DNA of 64,000 bases from Hymenobacter taeanensis. Lineage in GTDB: Bacteria; Bacteroidota; Bacteroidia; Cytophagales; Hymenobacteraceae. This document shows, one piece after another, positions 25,377-34,255 of this stretch. Positions within the stretch are counted from its first letter, which is position 1. Each line of letters begins with the position of its first letter. Under the pieces are notes generated by a model. The model had not been told where the DNA came from and ran no database searches. It saw only the letters and a list, made by a program, of their open reading frames with translations. The DNA lies in NCBI RefSeq assembly GCF_013137895.1, contig NZ_CP053538.1:309501-373500 (forward strand). Direction: 5' to 3'. Position numbers and translations under genes: made by a program.

Positions 25377-26762
25377 CTATTTTGCCGGGAACAGCAATGT
25401 GAATACGGTGCCCTGGCCCAACGTGCTGTCTACGGAGAGCTGTATGCCCAGCAGGGCACAGGCTTTGGCTACGATGGAGAGGCCTAGGCCAGTACCGCCA
25501 ATATGCTTGTGGGCCAACGCGTCGGAGCGGTAGAGCGGGTCGAAGATGCGCGACAGATCATCGGCCCGGATGCCAATGCCAGCATCGGCGATAGTGCAGC
25601 GCAGGCCACCCGCCACGTCGGCCAGCTCGATGACGATGGTAGCGCCAGCCGGCGAATACTTCACGGCGTTGGACACCACATTATCCAGAATCAGATCTAC
25701 CATAAAGGGGTCGGAGACCACGGCCTGGGTGGCGTGGTCCTGCACATCCACGCGAATGCGCTTGGCCCCCAGGTCGGCGCGGAGGCGGTGGAGTACATCA
25801 TGCACACTGCTGAGCACCGAAAGCTCCTGGCGGCGCAGGCTCAGCATGCCGGAATCGTCGAAGCGGGCCAGCAGCAGGAGCTGATCTACGAGGTGGGTGA
25901 GGCGGTCTATCTCCCGGATGCTGAGCGTAATGCTTTCCACGTACTCGGGGGCGGTGCGGGGCTTGCGCACGAGCACTTCCAGGGTACCCTTGAGCACGGC
26001 CAGGGGCGTGTGCAGCTCATGGGAGGCGTCGGCGGTAAACTGCTTTTCCCGCTCTACGGCCTGCTCAATTCGCTCCAGCAGCCCATTAATAGCGGTGGCC
26101 AGCGTGTGCAGCTCATCGGGGCGGGGCGGCAGGGCAATCCGCTCGGCGAGGTTGCTGCGCGTGATGCGGTTGGTGGTGGCCGTAATGGCATTGATGGGCG
26201 CAATGCTGCGCCCCGCCAGCAGGCGCGCGCTGCCAAACAGGCCCAGCAGCACCACCGGAAATGAGAGCAGCAGCGCCACCCCCAACCTGTCAAGCACCTG
26301 CTGAGCCGCTTCGGAGGAAATGGCCGCCACCACGTAGCCCACCGGCTTTCCATCGCGCAGCACGGTCTCCTGCACCTGCCGCACCGCTTTCCCGCGCAGC
26401 TCTAGGTTCAGGAGCCGCTGCTGGGCCTGTTGGGGGTCAAACACCAGCTTATCGGCCTTCAGGTTGGGGGAGCGGTCCAGCAAGTGCCCGTACAGGTCGT
26501 TTATCTGAATAAAGAGCGGGTCCACGTCTACCTCGCGGTGCTCACGCTCTTCCCATTCATTTTTATGAGCGAAGTGAATGGTATGCCCAACAATGGTCAG
26601 CTCCTTGCTGTGCTTGGCAGCCTCAAAGCGCAAGCGGGCATCCAGGCCGGCGTACACCTGCTGGCGCACCACCAGAAATACCAGAGTGTAGGCCACGGCC
26701 ACCAGCGCGGCGGTGGCCAGCATGTAGTGCAGCGCAATGCGGTTTTTAAACGTTAGGGCCAT
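25377..26762 (-). CDS. Sensor histidine kinase (heavy-metal/CusS-like)
   Basis: The protein of about 461 residues has two transmembrane segments flanking an extracytoplasmic sensor domain (about 35-165, with His/Glu-rich HTIHFAHKNEWEEREHREVD). A HAMP linker follows, then HisKA with the phospho-His in ADASHELHTPLAVLKG, and HATPase boxes (LILDNVVSNAVKYSP, DAGIGI, GGTGLGLSIV). The His/Glu-rich sensor stretch would suit metal binding. It is downstream of its response regulator and divergent from an RND efflux operon, the usual CusRS/CzcRS arrangement. Confidence 0.93.
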   Translation of the reverse strand: MALTFKNRIALHYMLATAALVAVAYTLVFLVVRQQVYAGLDARLRFEAAKHSKELTIVGHTIHFAHKNEWEEREHREVDVDPLFIQINDLYGHLLDRSPNLKADKLVFDPQQAQQRLLNLELRGKAVRQVQETVLRDGKPVGYVVAAISSEAAQQVLDRLGVALLLSFPVVLLGLFGSARLLAGRSIAPINAITATTNRITRSNLAERIALPPRPDELHTLATAINGLLERIEQAVEREKQFTADASHELHTPLAVLKGTLEVLVRKPRTAPEYVESITLSIREIDRLTHLVDQLLLLARFDDSGMLSLRRQELSVLSSVHDVLHRLRADLGAKRIRVDVQDHATQAVVSDPFMVDLILDNVVSNAVKYSPAGATIVIELADVAGGLRCTIADAGIGIRADDLSRIFDPLYRSDALAHKHIGGTGLGLSIVAKACALLGIQLSVDSTLGQGTVFTLLFPAK

Positions 26763-26830
26763 GATCATTAGAAACGAGAAGTGAGAAGTAAGAACAGCTC
26801 ACTCACTGTTCACCACTCATTACTCCCCAC

Positions 26831-27496
26831 TTAGTCGCGGGCAACATACCCAATGCCGCGGATGGTTTGCAGGTAGTCTTCGTCTTTGCTGAGGCGCAGC
26901 TTTTTGCGCAGGGCATTCATATACACGTCAATCACGCCGGTATTGTACTCGAAGTGAATGTCCCAGACGTTTTCAATGATGCTCTGGCGGCGGCATACAT
27001 TGCCCTTGTGGCGCAGCAGGTACTCCAGCAAAGCAAACTCCTTCTGGGTCAGCGGTATTTCTTCGTCGTGGCGGAACACCTGGTGGGTAGCTACATCCAG
27101 CGCAATGGGGCCCACGGTGAACCGCTCGGGTGGCCCCGCCGCCGGCCGCAGCTGCACCCTGATGCGCTCCAGCAGCTCCTCAAAGTGGAAAGGCTTTTTG
27201 ATGTAGTCGTTGGCGCCAGCCTGCAGGCCTGCAACGGTATCCTGCACGGTGTCCTTGGCCGTGAGAAAGAGCAGCGGCGTGTGATTTTGAGCAGCCCGCA
27301 GCTGCCGGCACACCTCCAGGCCCGAAAGGCCGGACAGCATCCAGTCCACCAGCAGCAGGTCGTAGGCCTGTTCCAGGGCCAGCGCCAACCCCTCGATGCC
27401 GTTATCAGCTACTTCCACGGCGTAGGCCTCTTCCTCTAGGCCCTGCTTCAGGAAGCGGGCAATGCCAGGCTCGTCTTCAATGACCAGGATGCGCAT
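26831..27496 (-). CDS. OmpR/PhoB-family response regulator (CusR/CzcR-like)
   Basis: The 221-residue protein has a receiver domain (acidic pocket EDE at 7-9, phospho-acceptor D51 in LLVDWMLSG, switch residue in FLTAKD, K in IKKPFHFEEL) and a winged-helix DNA-binding domain (LTQKEFALLEYLLRHKGNVCRRQ, YLQTIRGIGYV). It is co-transcribed with the kinase. Two direct-repeat boxes of the kind bound by this family occur upstream of the RND operon and of the thioredoxin-ApbE operon. Confidence 0.95.
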   Translation of the reverse strand: MRILVIEDEPGIARFLKQGLEEEAYAVEVADNGIEGLALALEQAYDLLLVDWMLSGLSGLEVCRQLRAAQNHTPLLFLTAKDTVQDTVAGLQAGANDYIKKPFHFEELLERIRVQLRPAAGPPERFTVGPIALDVATHQVFRHDEEIPLTQKEFALLEYLLRHKGNVCRRQSIIENVWDIHFEYNTGVIDVYMNALRKKLRLSKDEDYLQTIRGIGYVARD

Positions 27497-27918
27497 AGGA
27501 TATGTTGGAATTTAAGAGCAGAGGAAAGGCAAGTAGTGTTAGAGGCTACGCTAATTCCCCTCCTCAGATGATGTTGCGCATCAAGCAAGGAAGGGTTAGG
27601 GGTGGTTGACTGGCCTAGAGTGACTACTCCAGCCCGTCATGTCGAGCGGAGTCGAGACATCTCTACAGCTTCGTCTGGCTTCCCCTCTCCTTTTCCGGAG
27701 AGGGGGCCGGGGGGTGAGGTGCAACGTCAGCACGCGAGATGTACCGACAAGCCCGACATAACCGTCAGGATAAACGATGACAGGTTACCCACCCTTGTCC
27801 CCTCCTTTCCAAGGAGGAGAACTAGCCGCTAGCTTGAGCAAACCACCACAGTTTTCAGGCTGTGAACCTACTGCTTCTTGGCCGTTGATGATAGAGCCCG
27901 GTGAGCCACCACCGTGAT
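27497..27918. repeat. Intergenic region with dispersed repeat elements
   Basis: From about 27636 it carries CATGTCGAGCGGAGTCGAG and CATCTCTAC, then a GC-rich palindrome (27682-27720) that recurs at 44957-44997. CGTCAGCACGCGAGATG follows near 27726-27742, matching one arm of the long inverted repeat at 48067-48273. A CCCTCCTTTCCAAGGAGG-type palindrome lies near 27800-27818. It appears to be one repeat element interrupted by another. Confidence 0.6.
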
Positions 27919-27935
27919 TTTAAGACAATCTTAAG
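27919..27935 (+). promoter_or_regulatory. Candidate response-regulator box upstream of the RND operon
   Basis: TTTAAG-ACAAT-CTTAAG is an exact YTTAAK-N5-YTTAAK direct repeat (11-base period), the PmrA/QseB-type box. It lies 63 bases before the ATG of the pump gene and faces the response-regulator gene. Confidence 0.6.
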
Positions 27936-27997
27936 CCGACTATGTCCACCCGCCAGGGCCGGGGTTACGTTCTTTGTCAACGCAAAATCGACTTTCG

Positions 27998-30900
27998 ATG
28001 CTTTCAAAAATTATAGCAGCCAGCATTCATAACAAGCTGTTCGTGGTGCTGCTGCTGGTAGCGTTAGTGGGCTGGGGTGGCTATTCGGCCGCGCATTTGC
28101 CCCTCGATGCCATTCCCGACGTCACCAATAACCAGGTGCAGGTTATCACGCAAAGCCCGGCCCTGGCCGCGCAGGAAGTGGAGCAGCTGCTCACTGTACC
28201 CCTGGAGTTGCAGCTGCGCACCATTCCGGGCGTGACGGAAATCCGCTCTATCTCGCGGTTTGGCCTCTCGGTGATAACGGTGGTGTTCGAGGACGATATT
28301 GACACCTACCGCACCCGGCAGCTGGTAGCCGAAAAGCTCACCACCGCCCAGGCCGAGCTAGGCACCGGCGACGCCCCCCAGATGGCCCCCATCACCACTG
28401 GCCTGGGCGAGATTTATCAGTACAGCATCCACATCAAGAAGGGCTTTGAACAGAAATACTCCCTCAGCGCCCTGCGCGACGTACAGGACTGGCTCATTAA
28501 GCGCCAGCTGGCGGGCGTGCCCGGCGTGGTAGATGTGAGCAGCTTTGGCGGCTACGTGCGCCAGTACGAGGTCAGCGTAAACCCCGACCAGCTCAACGCG
28601 GCCGGCGTAACCATGCCGGAGCTGTTCACCGCCCTGCAAGACAACAATGCCAACACGGGCGGCTCGTACCTGGAGCGCGGCCGCAACGGCTACTTCATTC
28701 GGGGCGAGGGCCGGGTGAGCTCCCTGGACGACATTGGCGCCATCGTAATCAAGCAGGCTACCCAGAACGCCCCCCTGCTGGTACGCGATGTGGCGCAGGT
28801 GCGCTTCGGGCACTCCATGCGCTACGGCGCCATGACCCGCAACGGCGCCGGCGAAACCGTGGGCGGCATTGTGCTCATGCTCAAGGGCGCTTCTTCGGAG
28901 CAAACTATCAAGGGCGTAAAGGCCCGCGTGGCGGAAATTGAGAAAACCCTGCCGCCGGGCCTGGAAGTAGTACCGTTTCTTGACCGCACTAAACTCATCG
29001 ACAAGGCCATTCATACCGTCACCAAAAACCTGATTGAGGGCGGCGTTATCGTGATTCTGGTGCTGCTGATTCTGCTGGGCAACTTCCGGGCGGGGCTGGT
29101 GGTAGCCTCCATGATTCCGCTGTGCATGCTGTTTGCGCTGGGCATGATGCGCACCTTCGGTGTATCGGCCAACCTCATGAGCCTGGGCGCCCTGGACTTC
29201 GGGCTGATTGTAGACGGGGCCGTGATTATCGTGGAAGCCATGATCTTCCATATTGTGCACTTCCGGCAGCAGACCGAGCACGAAACCATGGACCAGGTGG
29301 CCGAAACCGCCGCTACCCGCATGATGCGCTCCGCCCTGTTCGGGCAGCTCATCATCCTGATTGTGTACTTCCCCATCCTGGCTCTCACCGGCATTGAGGG
29401 CAAGATGTTCCGGCCCATGGCCCTCACGGTGAGCTTCGCCATTGTGGGCGCCATGCTGCTCTGCCTCACCTACGTGCCGGCCGTGTCGGCGTGGGCCTTG
29501 CGCAAGGATATCAAGGAAGAAGGCACGCTGGCCCACCGCATTATGCAGCTGCTGCTGCGCGGCTACCAGCCCCTGATACAAGGCGCGCTGCGGATGCGCG
29601 GGGCCGTGGTGGCGCTGGCCCTAGGCCTGTTGGTGCTGGCGGGTGTGCTATTTTGGCGCATGGGCGGCGAGTTTATTCCGCAGCTTGATGAGGGCGACTT
29701 TGCCGTGAACGTGACCCTCTCGCCGGGCTCCTCACTGAGCCAGAGCATTGCCACCACCACTAAAGTCCAGCAGATTCTGCTGCGGCAGTTCCCCGAAGTA
29801 GAGCAGGTAGTGGGCAAAATTGGCACCTCCGAAATCCCCACCGACCCCATGTCGTTTGAGGATTCTGACCAGATTGTGGTACTGAAAGACCAGGGCGAGT
29901 GGACGTCGGCAGACTCGCGGGAGGAGTTGGCGGGCAAGATGAACCAGGCCCTGGCCAACATTCCCGGTGTGAACGTGGAGTTTCAGCAGCCCATCCAGAT
30001 GCGCTTTAATGAGCTGATTTCGGGCGCGAAGTCGGACATCAGCATTAAAATTTATGGCGAAGACCTGGCCGTGCTCTTCGAGAAAGCCAACCACGCTGCC
30101 GCTCTTATTCGTCCCTTGGAGGGTGTGGGCGACCTAAAAGTGGAGCAGATTGTGGCCCTGCCCCAGTTGCGCGTCACCTACGACCGCCAGAAGCTGGCCC
30201 AGTACGGCCTGAACGTGTCGGACCTGAACGCCCTATTGCGCACTTCCTTTGCAGGCGACGTGGCCGGCCAGGTGTACGAAGGGGAGCGGCGCTACGATCT
30301 TGTCCTGCGCCTCGACAGCACCAGCCGCCAGGGCCTCGGCGACTTGCGCAACCTGTACGTGGATACGCCCCTAGGCCAGAAAGTACCGTTGGAGGAAGTA
30401 GCCACCGTGGCCTACCGGAGCGCCCCCGCCCAGATATCCCGCGATGATGCCCGCCGCCGCATCAATATTGGCGTGAACGTGCGTGGCCGCGACGTGCAGA
30501 GCCTGGTGCAGGAAATTCAGGGCAAGCTCGATGCCGGTCTGAAGCTGCCCACGGGCTACAGCATCCGGTACGGCGGGGCCTTCGAGAACCTGCAGCAGGC
30601 CAAGGCCCGTTTAAGCGTGGTGGTGCCTATTTCCCTGCTACTCATCTTCTTGCTATTGTACCTATCCTTCAATTCTGTGAAGCAGGCCGCTCTGATTTTC
30701 ACGGGTATCCCGCTGGCTACTATTGGCGGTATTCTGGCCCTGTGGCTGCGCGGAATGCCGTTTAGCATTTCGGCGGGTGTAGGCTTCATTGCTTTGTTTG
30801 GGGTGGCCGTGCTTAACGGTATTGTGCTGGTGGCCAGCCTCAACGAGCTGGCCGAGGCCGGCGTGCGCAACGTGCGCGAACGGGTACTGAAGGCCACTGC

Positions 30901-32374
30901 TGAGCGCTTCCGACCGGTGCTGCTCACGGCCTCGGTGGCATCTCTGGGCTTTCTGCCCATGGCCCTGAGCAACTCAGCCGGCGCGGAGGTGCAAAAGCCT
31001 TTGGCCACGGTTGTTATTGGCGGGCTGATTACGGCCACTCTTCTGACCCTGCTGGTGCTGCCGGTGCTCTACACTTTCTTCACCGCCGATGATGAAGACC
31101 CGGCGCCCAGTACGCCCCCTGAACCAAGCGGCCCACCCGCCAGGCCAGTGGCCGCGCTGAGCTTGCTGCTTCTGCTGCTCACGTTGCCCAGCCTAGGCCA
31201 GGCGCAAATTACTTCCGCTTCTTCGGCTGTTGTTAGCACTCCGCTCACGCTCCAACAAGCTCTGCAGACTGGCCTACGGCAGAACCTGTCGTTGCAGTCG
31301 TCGGCTCTGCAGGTCCAGCAGCAGCGGGCCCTCACCCGCACCGGCTATGACATTCCGCGCACCGTGCTGGACTATCAGCGGGGGCAGCTTTCCGGCCCTT
31401 TCACTGACCAGAGCTTCAATGTAATTCAGCAGACTTCCCTGCCCAACGTGTACGCCGCCCAGCGCCGCTTGCTGGAAAGCCAGGCCCTCACGGCTGAGCA
31501 GCGCGGCCGCGTGCAGCGCCGGGAGCTCAGCCAGAACATCCGCAGCAGCTACTACCAGCTCCTGCTCACGTACCGCCGTGCCGCCCTCCTGCGCCGCCAA
31601 GACAGCCTCTACCGCCGCGCCGCCCGGGCCGCAAAAATCCGGTACCAGGTGGGTGAAACCAACCGACTGGAGCAGGTGTCGGCGGAGGCCCGCTCGCGGG
31701 AGCTGCAAAACCAGCTGGCCAACACCCTCACCGCGGTGGCCGTGCAGCAGCAGCAGCTGGCCCTCCTGCTAGGCACCAGCCCCACCCGCATTGATACCAC
31801 CGAAAACGCTGTGGCCGTGCTGGCCCCCGCCGATACCGCTGGCCTCTCCCCCGACTCGAACCCCACGCTAGGCCTCCTGCGGCAGGAGCTGACGCAGAGC
31901 CAGCGCCAGACCCAGGTGGAGCAGCTGCGCCGCCTCCCCGATGTACGCGTGGGCTACTTCAACCAGAGCATTAACAAGGAGAGAGGGTTTCAGGTAGCAC
32001 AGGCGGGTCTTTCGGTGCCGCTGCTGGGCGGGGCGCAAAAGGCCCGCATTGCCGCCGCCCGCCTCGGTGAGCAAGCCGCCGACAACCAGTTGGCCTACGC
32101 CACTTCCCAGCTCACCGGCCAGCAAGCCGCCCTGCGCCAGCAGTTGCGCCGTGCCCGCGCTTCGCTTGACTACTATGAGCGCGACGCCCTGCCCCAGGCC
32201 CGCCTCATTCTGACTACCGCGGAGAAAAGCTTCCGCGCCGGCGACATCGACTACGTGACCTACGTGGTGAATACCGAGCCGGCCTGGCAAATTCAGCAGG
32301 CCTACCTTACCCAGGTGGGCCAGTACAATGAGCTGGTAATTAGCCTGCAAGCCTTGGCGGGCACCGATGAGTAA
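27998..32374 (+). CDS. CusA/CzcA-type heavy-metal RND pump fused to a TolC-like outer-membrane factor
   Basis: The ATG at 27998 is preferred over the TTG at 27974, giving 1458 residues. Residues 1 to about 1040 are a complete HME-RND transporter, with N-terminal TM1, porter domains, SLGALDFGLIVDGAVIIVEA in the TM4 region and FIALFGVAVLNGIVL in the C-terminal half. After a Pro-rich linker comes a hydrophobic signal-like stretch (about 1050-1070, VAALSLLLLLLTLPSLGQAQ). The remainder is a TolC/CusC-type factor with two helical hairpin repeats (LTLQQALQTGL..., AALRQQLRRARASLDYYE). It should expel metal ions across both membranes with the downstream adaptor. The fusion is uninterrupted. Confidence 0.93.
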   Translation: MLSKIIAASIHNKLFVVLLLVALVGWGGYSAAHLPLDAIPDVTNNQVQVITQSPALAAQEVEQLLTVPLELQLRTIPGVTEIRSISRFGLSVITVVFEDDIDTYRTRQLVAEKLTTAQAELGTGDAPQMAPITTGLGEIYQYSIHIKKGFEQKYSLSALRDVQDWLIKRQLAGVPGVVDVSSFGGYVRQYEVSVNPDQLNAAGVTMPELFTALQDNNANTGGSYLERGRNGYFIRGEGRVSSLDDIGAIVIKQATQNAPLLVRDVAQVRFGHSMRYGAMTRNGAGETVGGIVLMLKGASSEQTIKGVKARVAEIEKTLPPGLEVVPFLDRTKLIDKAIHTVTKNLIEGGVIVILVLLILLGNFRAGLVVASMIPLCMLFALGMMRTFGVSANLMSLGALDFGLIVDGAVIIVEAMIFHIVHFRQQTEHETMDQVAETAATRMMRSALFGQLIILIVYFPILALTGIEGKMFRPMALTVSFAIVGAMLLCLTYVPAVSAWALRKDIKEEGTLAHRIMQLLLRGYQPLIQGALRMRGAVVALALGLLVLAGVLFWRMGGEFIPQLDEGDFAVNVTLSPGSSLSQSIATTTKVQQILLRQFPEVEQVVGKIGTSEIPTDPMSFEDSDQIVVLKDQGEWTSADSREELAGKMNQALANIPGVNVEFQQPIQMRFNELISGAKSDISIKIYGEDLAVLFEKANHAAALIRPLEGVGDLKVEQIVALPQLRVTYDRQKLAQYGLNVSDLNALLRTSFAGDVAGQVYEGERRYDLVLRLDSTSRQGLGDLRNLYVDTPLGQKVPLEEVATVAYRSAPAQISRDDARRRINIGVNVRGRDVQSLVQEIQGKLDAGLKLPTGYSIRYGGAFENLQQAKARLSVVVPISLLLIFLLLYLSFNSVKQAALIFTGIPLATIGGILALWLRGMPFSISAGVGFIALFGVAVLNGIVLVASLNELAEAGVRNVRERVLKATAERFRPVLLTASVASLGFLPMALSNSAGAEVQKPLATVVIGGLITATLLTLLVLPVLYTFFTADDEDPAPSTPPEPSGPPARPVAALSLLLLLLTLPSLGQAQITSASSAVVSTPLTLQQALQTGLRQNLSLQSSALQVQQQRALTRTGYDIPRTVLDYQRGQLSGPFTDQSFNVIQQTSLPNVYAAQRRLLESQALTAEQRGRVQRRELSQNIRSSYYQLLLTYRRAALLRRQDSLYRRAARAAKIRYQVGETNRLEQVSAEARSRELQNQLANTLTAVAVQQQQLALLLGTSPTRIDTTENAVAVLAPADTAGLSPDSNPTLGLLRQELTQSQRQTQVEQLRRLPDVRVGYFNQSINKERGFQVAQAGLSVPLLGGAQKARIAAARLGEQAADNQLAYATSQLTGQQAALRQQLRRARASLDYYERDALPQARLILTTAEKSFRAGDIDYVTYVVNTEPAWQIQQAYLTQVGQYNELVISLQALAGTDE

Positions 32375-32437
32375 CCGCCTGAGCTGCTAGGCCATTATTT
32401 CTTTTCACGCTTATCCTGCACTTCGGTGCTGGCTTCC

Positions 32438-33658
32438 ATGAAGTTTCTCCTTTCGCCTTCTATCTCGCTTCCGCTAGCCTCCCTCCTGCTGGCTTCCTGC
32501 CTTACGGGCTGCAAACAGGATGCTTCCTCCGAGGCGAAAGGCGCTACGCCCGCGCGCCCCGCAGCCCCAGCGGCCCCCACCGACCCGGAGCAGGTGACAA
32601 TTTCGGCGGCGCAGGCGCAGGCCGCTGGCATTGCCCTGGGCAGCTTCACGCGCCAGAACATGGCCTCGGAGGTGCAGGCGAACGGCGTGGTGGATGTGCC
32701 GCCCCAAAATCTGGTTTCTATTTCGGCGGTGCTGGGCGGTTACGTGCAGCAGGTGCAGGTGCTGCCGGGCCAGTTCGTGAAGAAGGGGACTACCGTAGCC
32801 GTGCTGCGTCACCCCGACTACCTAAAGCTGCAGGAAGCCTACCTGCAAAGTCGGGCGCGGGTGCGGTTCCTGAGCCAGGAGCTGGAACGCCAGCGCATTC
32901 TGGATGTGGAGGATGTAGGAGCCAAGCGCAAACTCCAGCAAGCCCAGGCCGACTACGCCACCGAGCAGGCCACCCAACGGAGCCTGGCGGCCCAGCTAGG
33001 CCAGTTGAATATTTCAGCCGAGCGCCTTGCTTCCTCAGGTCGCATTCAGCCCACCGTGAGCCTTACTACCCCGCTCTCGGGCTACGTGCGCACGGTGAAT
33101 ACCAACCCCGGTCAGTTCGTAAACCCCCAGGATGTGCTGGTGGAAATAGTAGACCGCTCCGATCTGCACCTGCAGCTCAAGGTGTTTGAGCGCGATGTGG
33201 CCCGAATCCGCGTAGGCCAGTCGATCTTATTCACGGTGCCTAGCCGGCGGATGGCGCAGGAAATCATGCGGGCCCGAGTGTTTCTGGTGGGCAAAGCCTT
33301 CGAAAACGACGCCCGCACCGTAACCGTGCATGCCCACCTCGAAGGTCCCGAAACTGAAACGCTCCTGCCCGGTCAGTACGTAGCCGCCCGCATTCAAACG
33401 GCCGGGCAGCGGACCCGCACGCTACCCGAAGAAGCGCTCATTCAGGCCGGGGAGCTGAGCTATGGTTACGTGCAGACTGGCGCCACCTCTACTAGCACCG
33501 CCGCCTTCCGGCGCATAAAAATGAAAGCCGGTGCCGCTGCCCACGGCGACGTGGCCGTAACTCCCCTCGACCCCATCCCCGACACCACCCGCGTGGTGCT
33601 ACGCGGTGCTTATTTTCTGGATGCCGAACGGGGCAAAGGGCAGGGCAACGACGACTAA
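32438..33658 (+). CDS. RND efflux periplasmic adaptor subunit (CusB/CzcB type), lipoprotein
   Basis: The ATG at 32438 gives a lipoprotein signal (lipobox LTGC) and about 406 residues. The parts are in the usual membrane-fusion order: beta-barrel and lipoyl halves (LVSISAVLGGYVQQVQVLPGQFVKKGTTVAVLRHPDY and PLSGYVRTVNTNPGQFV) around a helical hairpin (about 120-195), then the membrane-proximal domain. It has no Cys/His/Met-rich metal-binding extension. It is 63 bases downstream of the pump and completes a two-gene tripartite system. Confidence 0.93.
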   Translation: MKFLLSPSISLPLASLLLASCLTGCKQDASSEAKGATPARPAAPAAPTDPEQVTISAAQAQAAGIALGSFTRQNMASEVQANGVVDVPPQNLVSISAVLGGYVQQVQVLPGQFVKKGTTVAVLRHPDYLKLQEAYLQSRARVRFLSQELERQRILDVEDVGAKRKLQQAQADYATEQATQRSLAAQLGQLNISAERLASSGRIQPTVSLTTPLSGYVRTVNTNPGQFVNPQDVLVEIVDRSDLHLQLKVFERDVARIRVGQSILFTVPSRRMAQEIMRARVFLVGKAFENDARTVTVHAHLEGPETETLLPGQYVAARIQTAGQRTRTLPEEALIQAGELSYGYVQTGATSTSTAAFRRIKMKAGAAAHGDVAVTPLDPIPDTTRVVLRGAYFLDAERGKGQGNDD

Positions 33659-33757
33659 CGGCTTGGGGTATCAGCAAGAACTGGCTGAAGTGGGAGAAAA
33701 GGTAGTGCTTAAGGCCACCGAAAAGTAACCGCTACCGTATGGTGGAATGGTTTGTGT

Positions 33758-33774
33758 TTTAATCTGGTTTTAAT
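33758..33774 (+). promoter_or_regulatory. Candidate response-regulator box upstream of the thioredoxin-ApbE operon
   Basis: TTTAAT-CTGGT-TTTAAT again fits YTTAAK-N5-YTTAAK and lies within an exact 9-base direct repeat GTTTTAATC (33756-33764 and 33767-33775) of 11-base period. It ends 21 bases before the ATG at 33796. Confidence 0.55.
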
Positions 33775-33795
33775 CACAACCCCTTTCCACTTCCT

Positions 33796-34251
33796 ATGCG
33801 TTTTCTGCTCGTTTTATTGATTTCACTGCTGGCTGGTTTCACGGGTCAGGCTCAAACAACCGCCGTGACCTGGAATGCCAACCTAACCCAGGCGCTGCAA
33901 CAGGCCAAAGCTACCAATAAGCCTATCCTGGCGGTATTTTCAGGTTCCGATTGGTGCAAGCCCTGCATCATGCTTAAACAGGAGGTATTCGATCAGCCGG
34001 AGTTTCAGAAGTTTGCCCAGGAAAAGCTGGTGCTGGCCCGCTTCGACTTCCCGCGCAGCAAGAAAAATAAGCTTCCGGCTGAGCAGACCAAGCTCAATGA
34101 GGCGGCGGCCGCGCAATTCAACAAAGAGGGCTCTTTCCCGCTGGTAGTGCTCATTTCGCCGGAAGGCAAGGTGCTGGCTAAAACCGGCTACCGTCCGGGT
34201 GGGCCAGCGGCCTATGATGCCTATCTGTCTCAGCTGCTAACTAAACGCTAG
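33796..34251 (+). CDS. Exported thioredoxin-fold protein
   Basis: The 151-residue protein has a signal peptide (MRFLLVLLISLLAGFTGQAQ) and a thioredoxin-like domain with the redox motif in SGSDWCKPCIMLKQEVF (Cys-Lys-Pro-Cys), the cis-Pro region FPLVVLIS and GKVLAKTGYRPGG. It resembles DsbD-gamma/thioredoxin_7 proteins and should act on periplasmic thiols. It is the first gene of a four-gene run, 4 bases from the ApbE gene. Confidence 0.9.
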   Translation: MRFLLVLLISLLAGFTGQAQTTAVTWNANLTQALQQAKATNKPILAVFSGSDWCKPCIMLKQEVFDQPEFQKFAQEKLVLARFDFPRSKKNKLPAEQTKLNEAAAAQFNKEGSFPLVVLISPEGKVLAKTGYRPGGPAAYDAYLSQLLTKR

Positions 34252-34255
34252 GGGA

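Noticed and set aside
28358..29581. 407-residue frame antisense to the RND pump
   Set aside because: It is His/Gln-rich shadow sequence produced by codon bias of the real gene.
33660..33731. Frame with coding-like tail (GLGYQQELAEVGEKVVLKATEK) after the adaptor gene stop
   Set aside because: It is in a different frame from the adaptor and has no start; it might be a remnant of an alternative adaptor C-terminus, but one short segment is not enough to call a frameshift.
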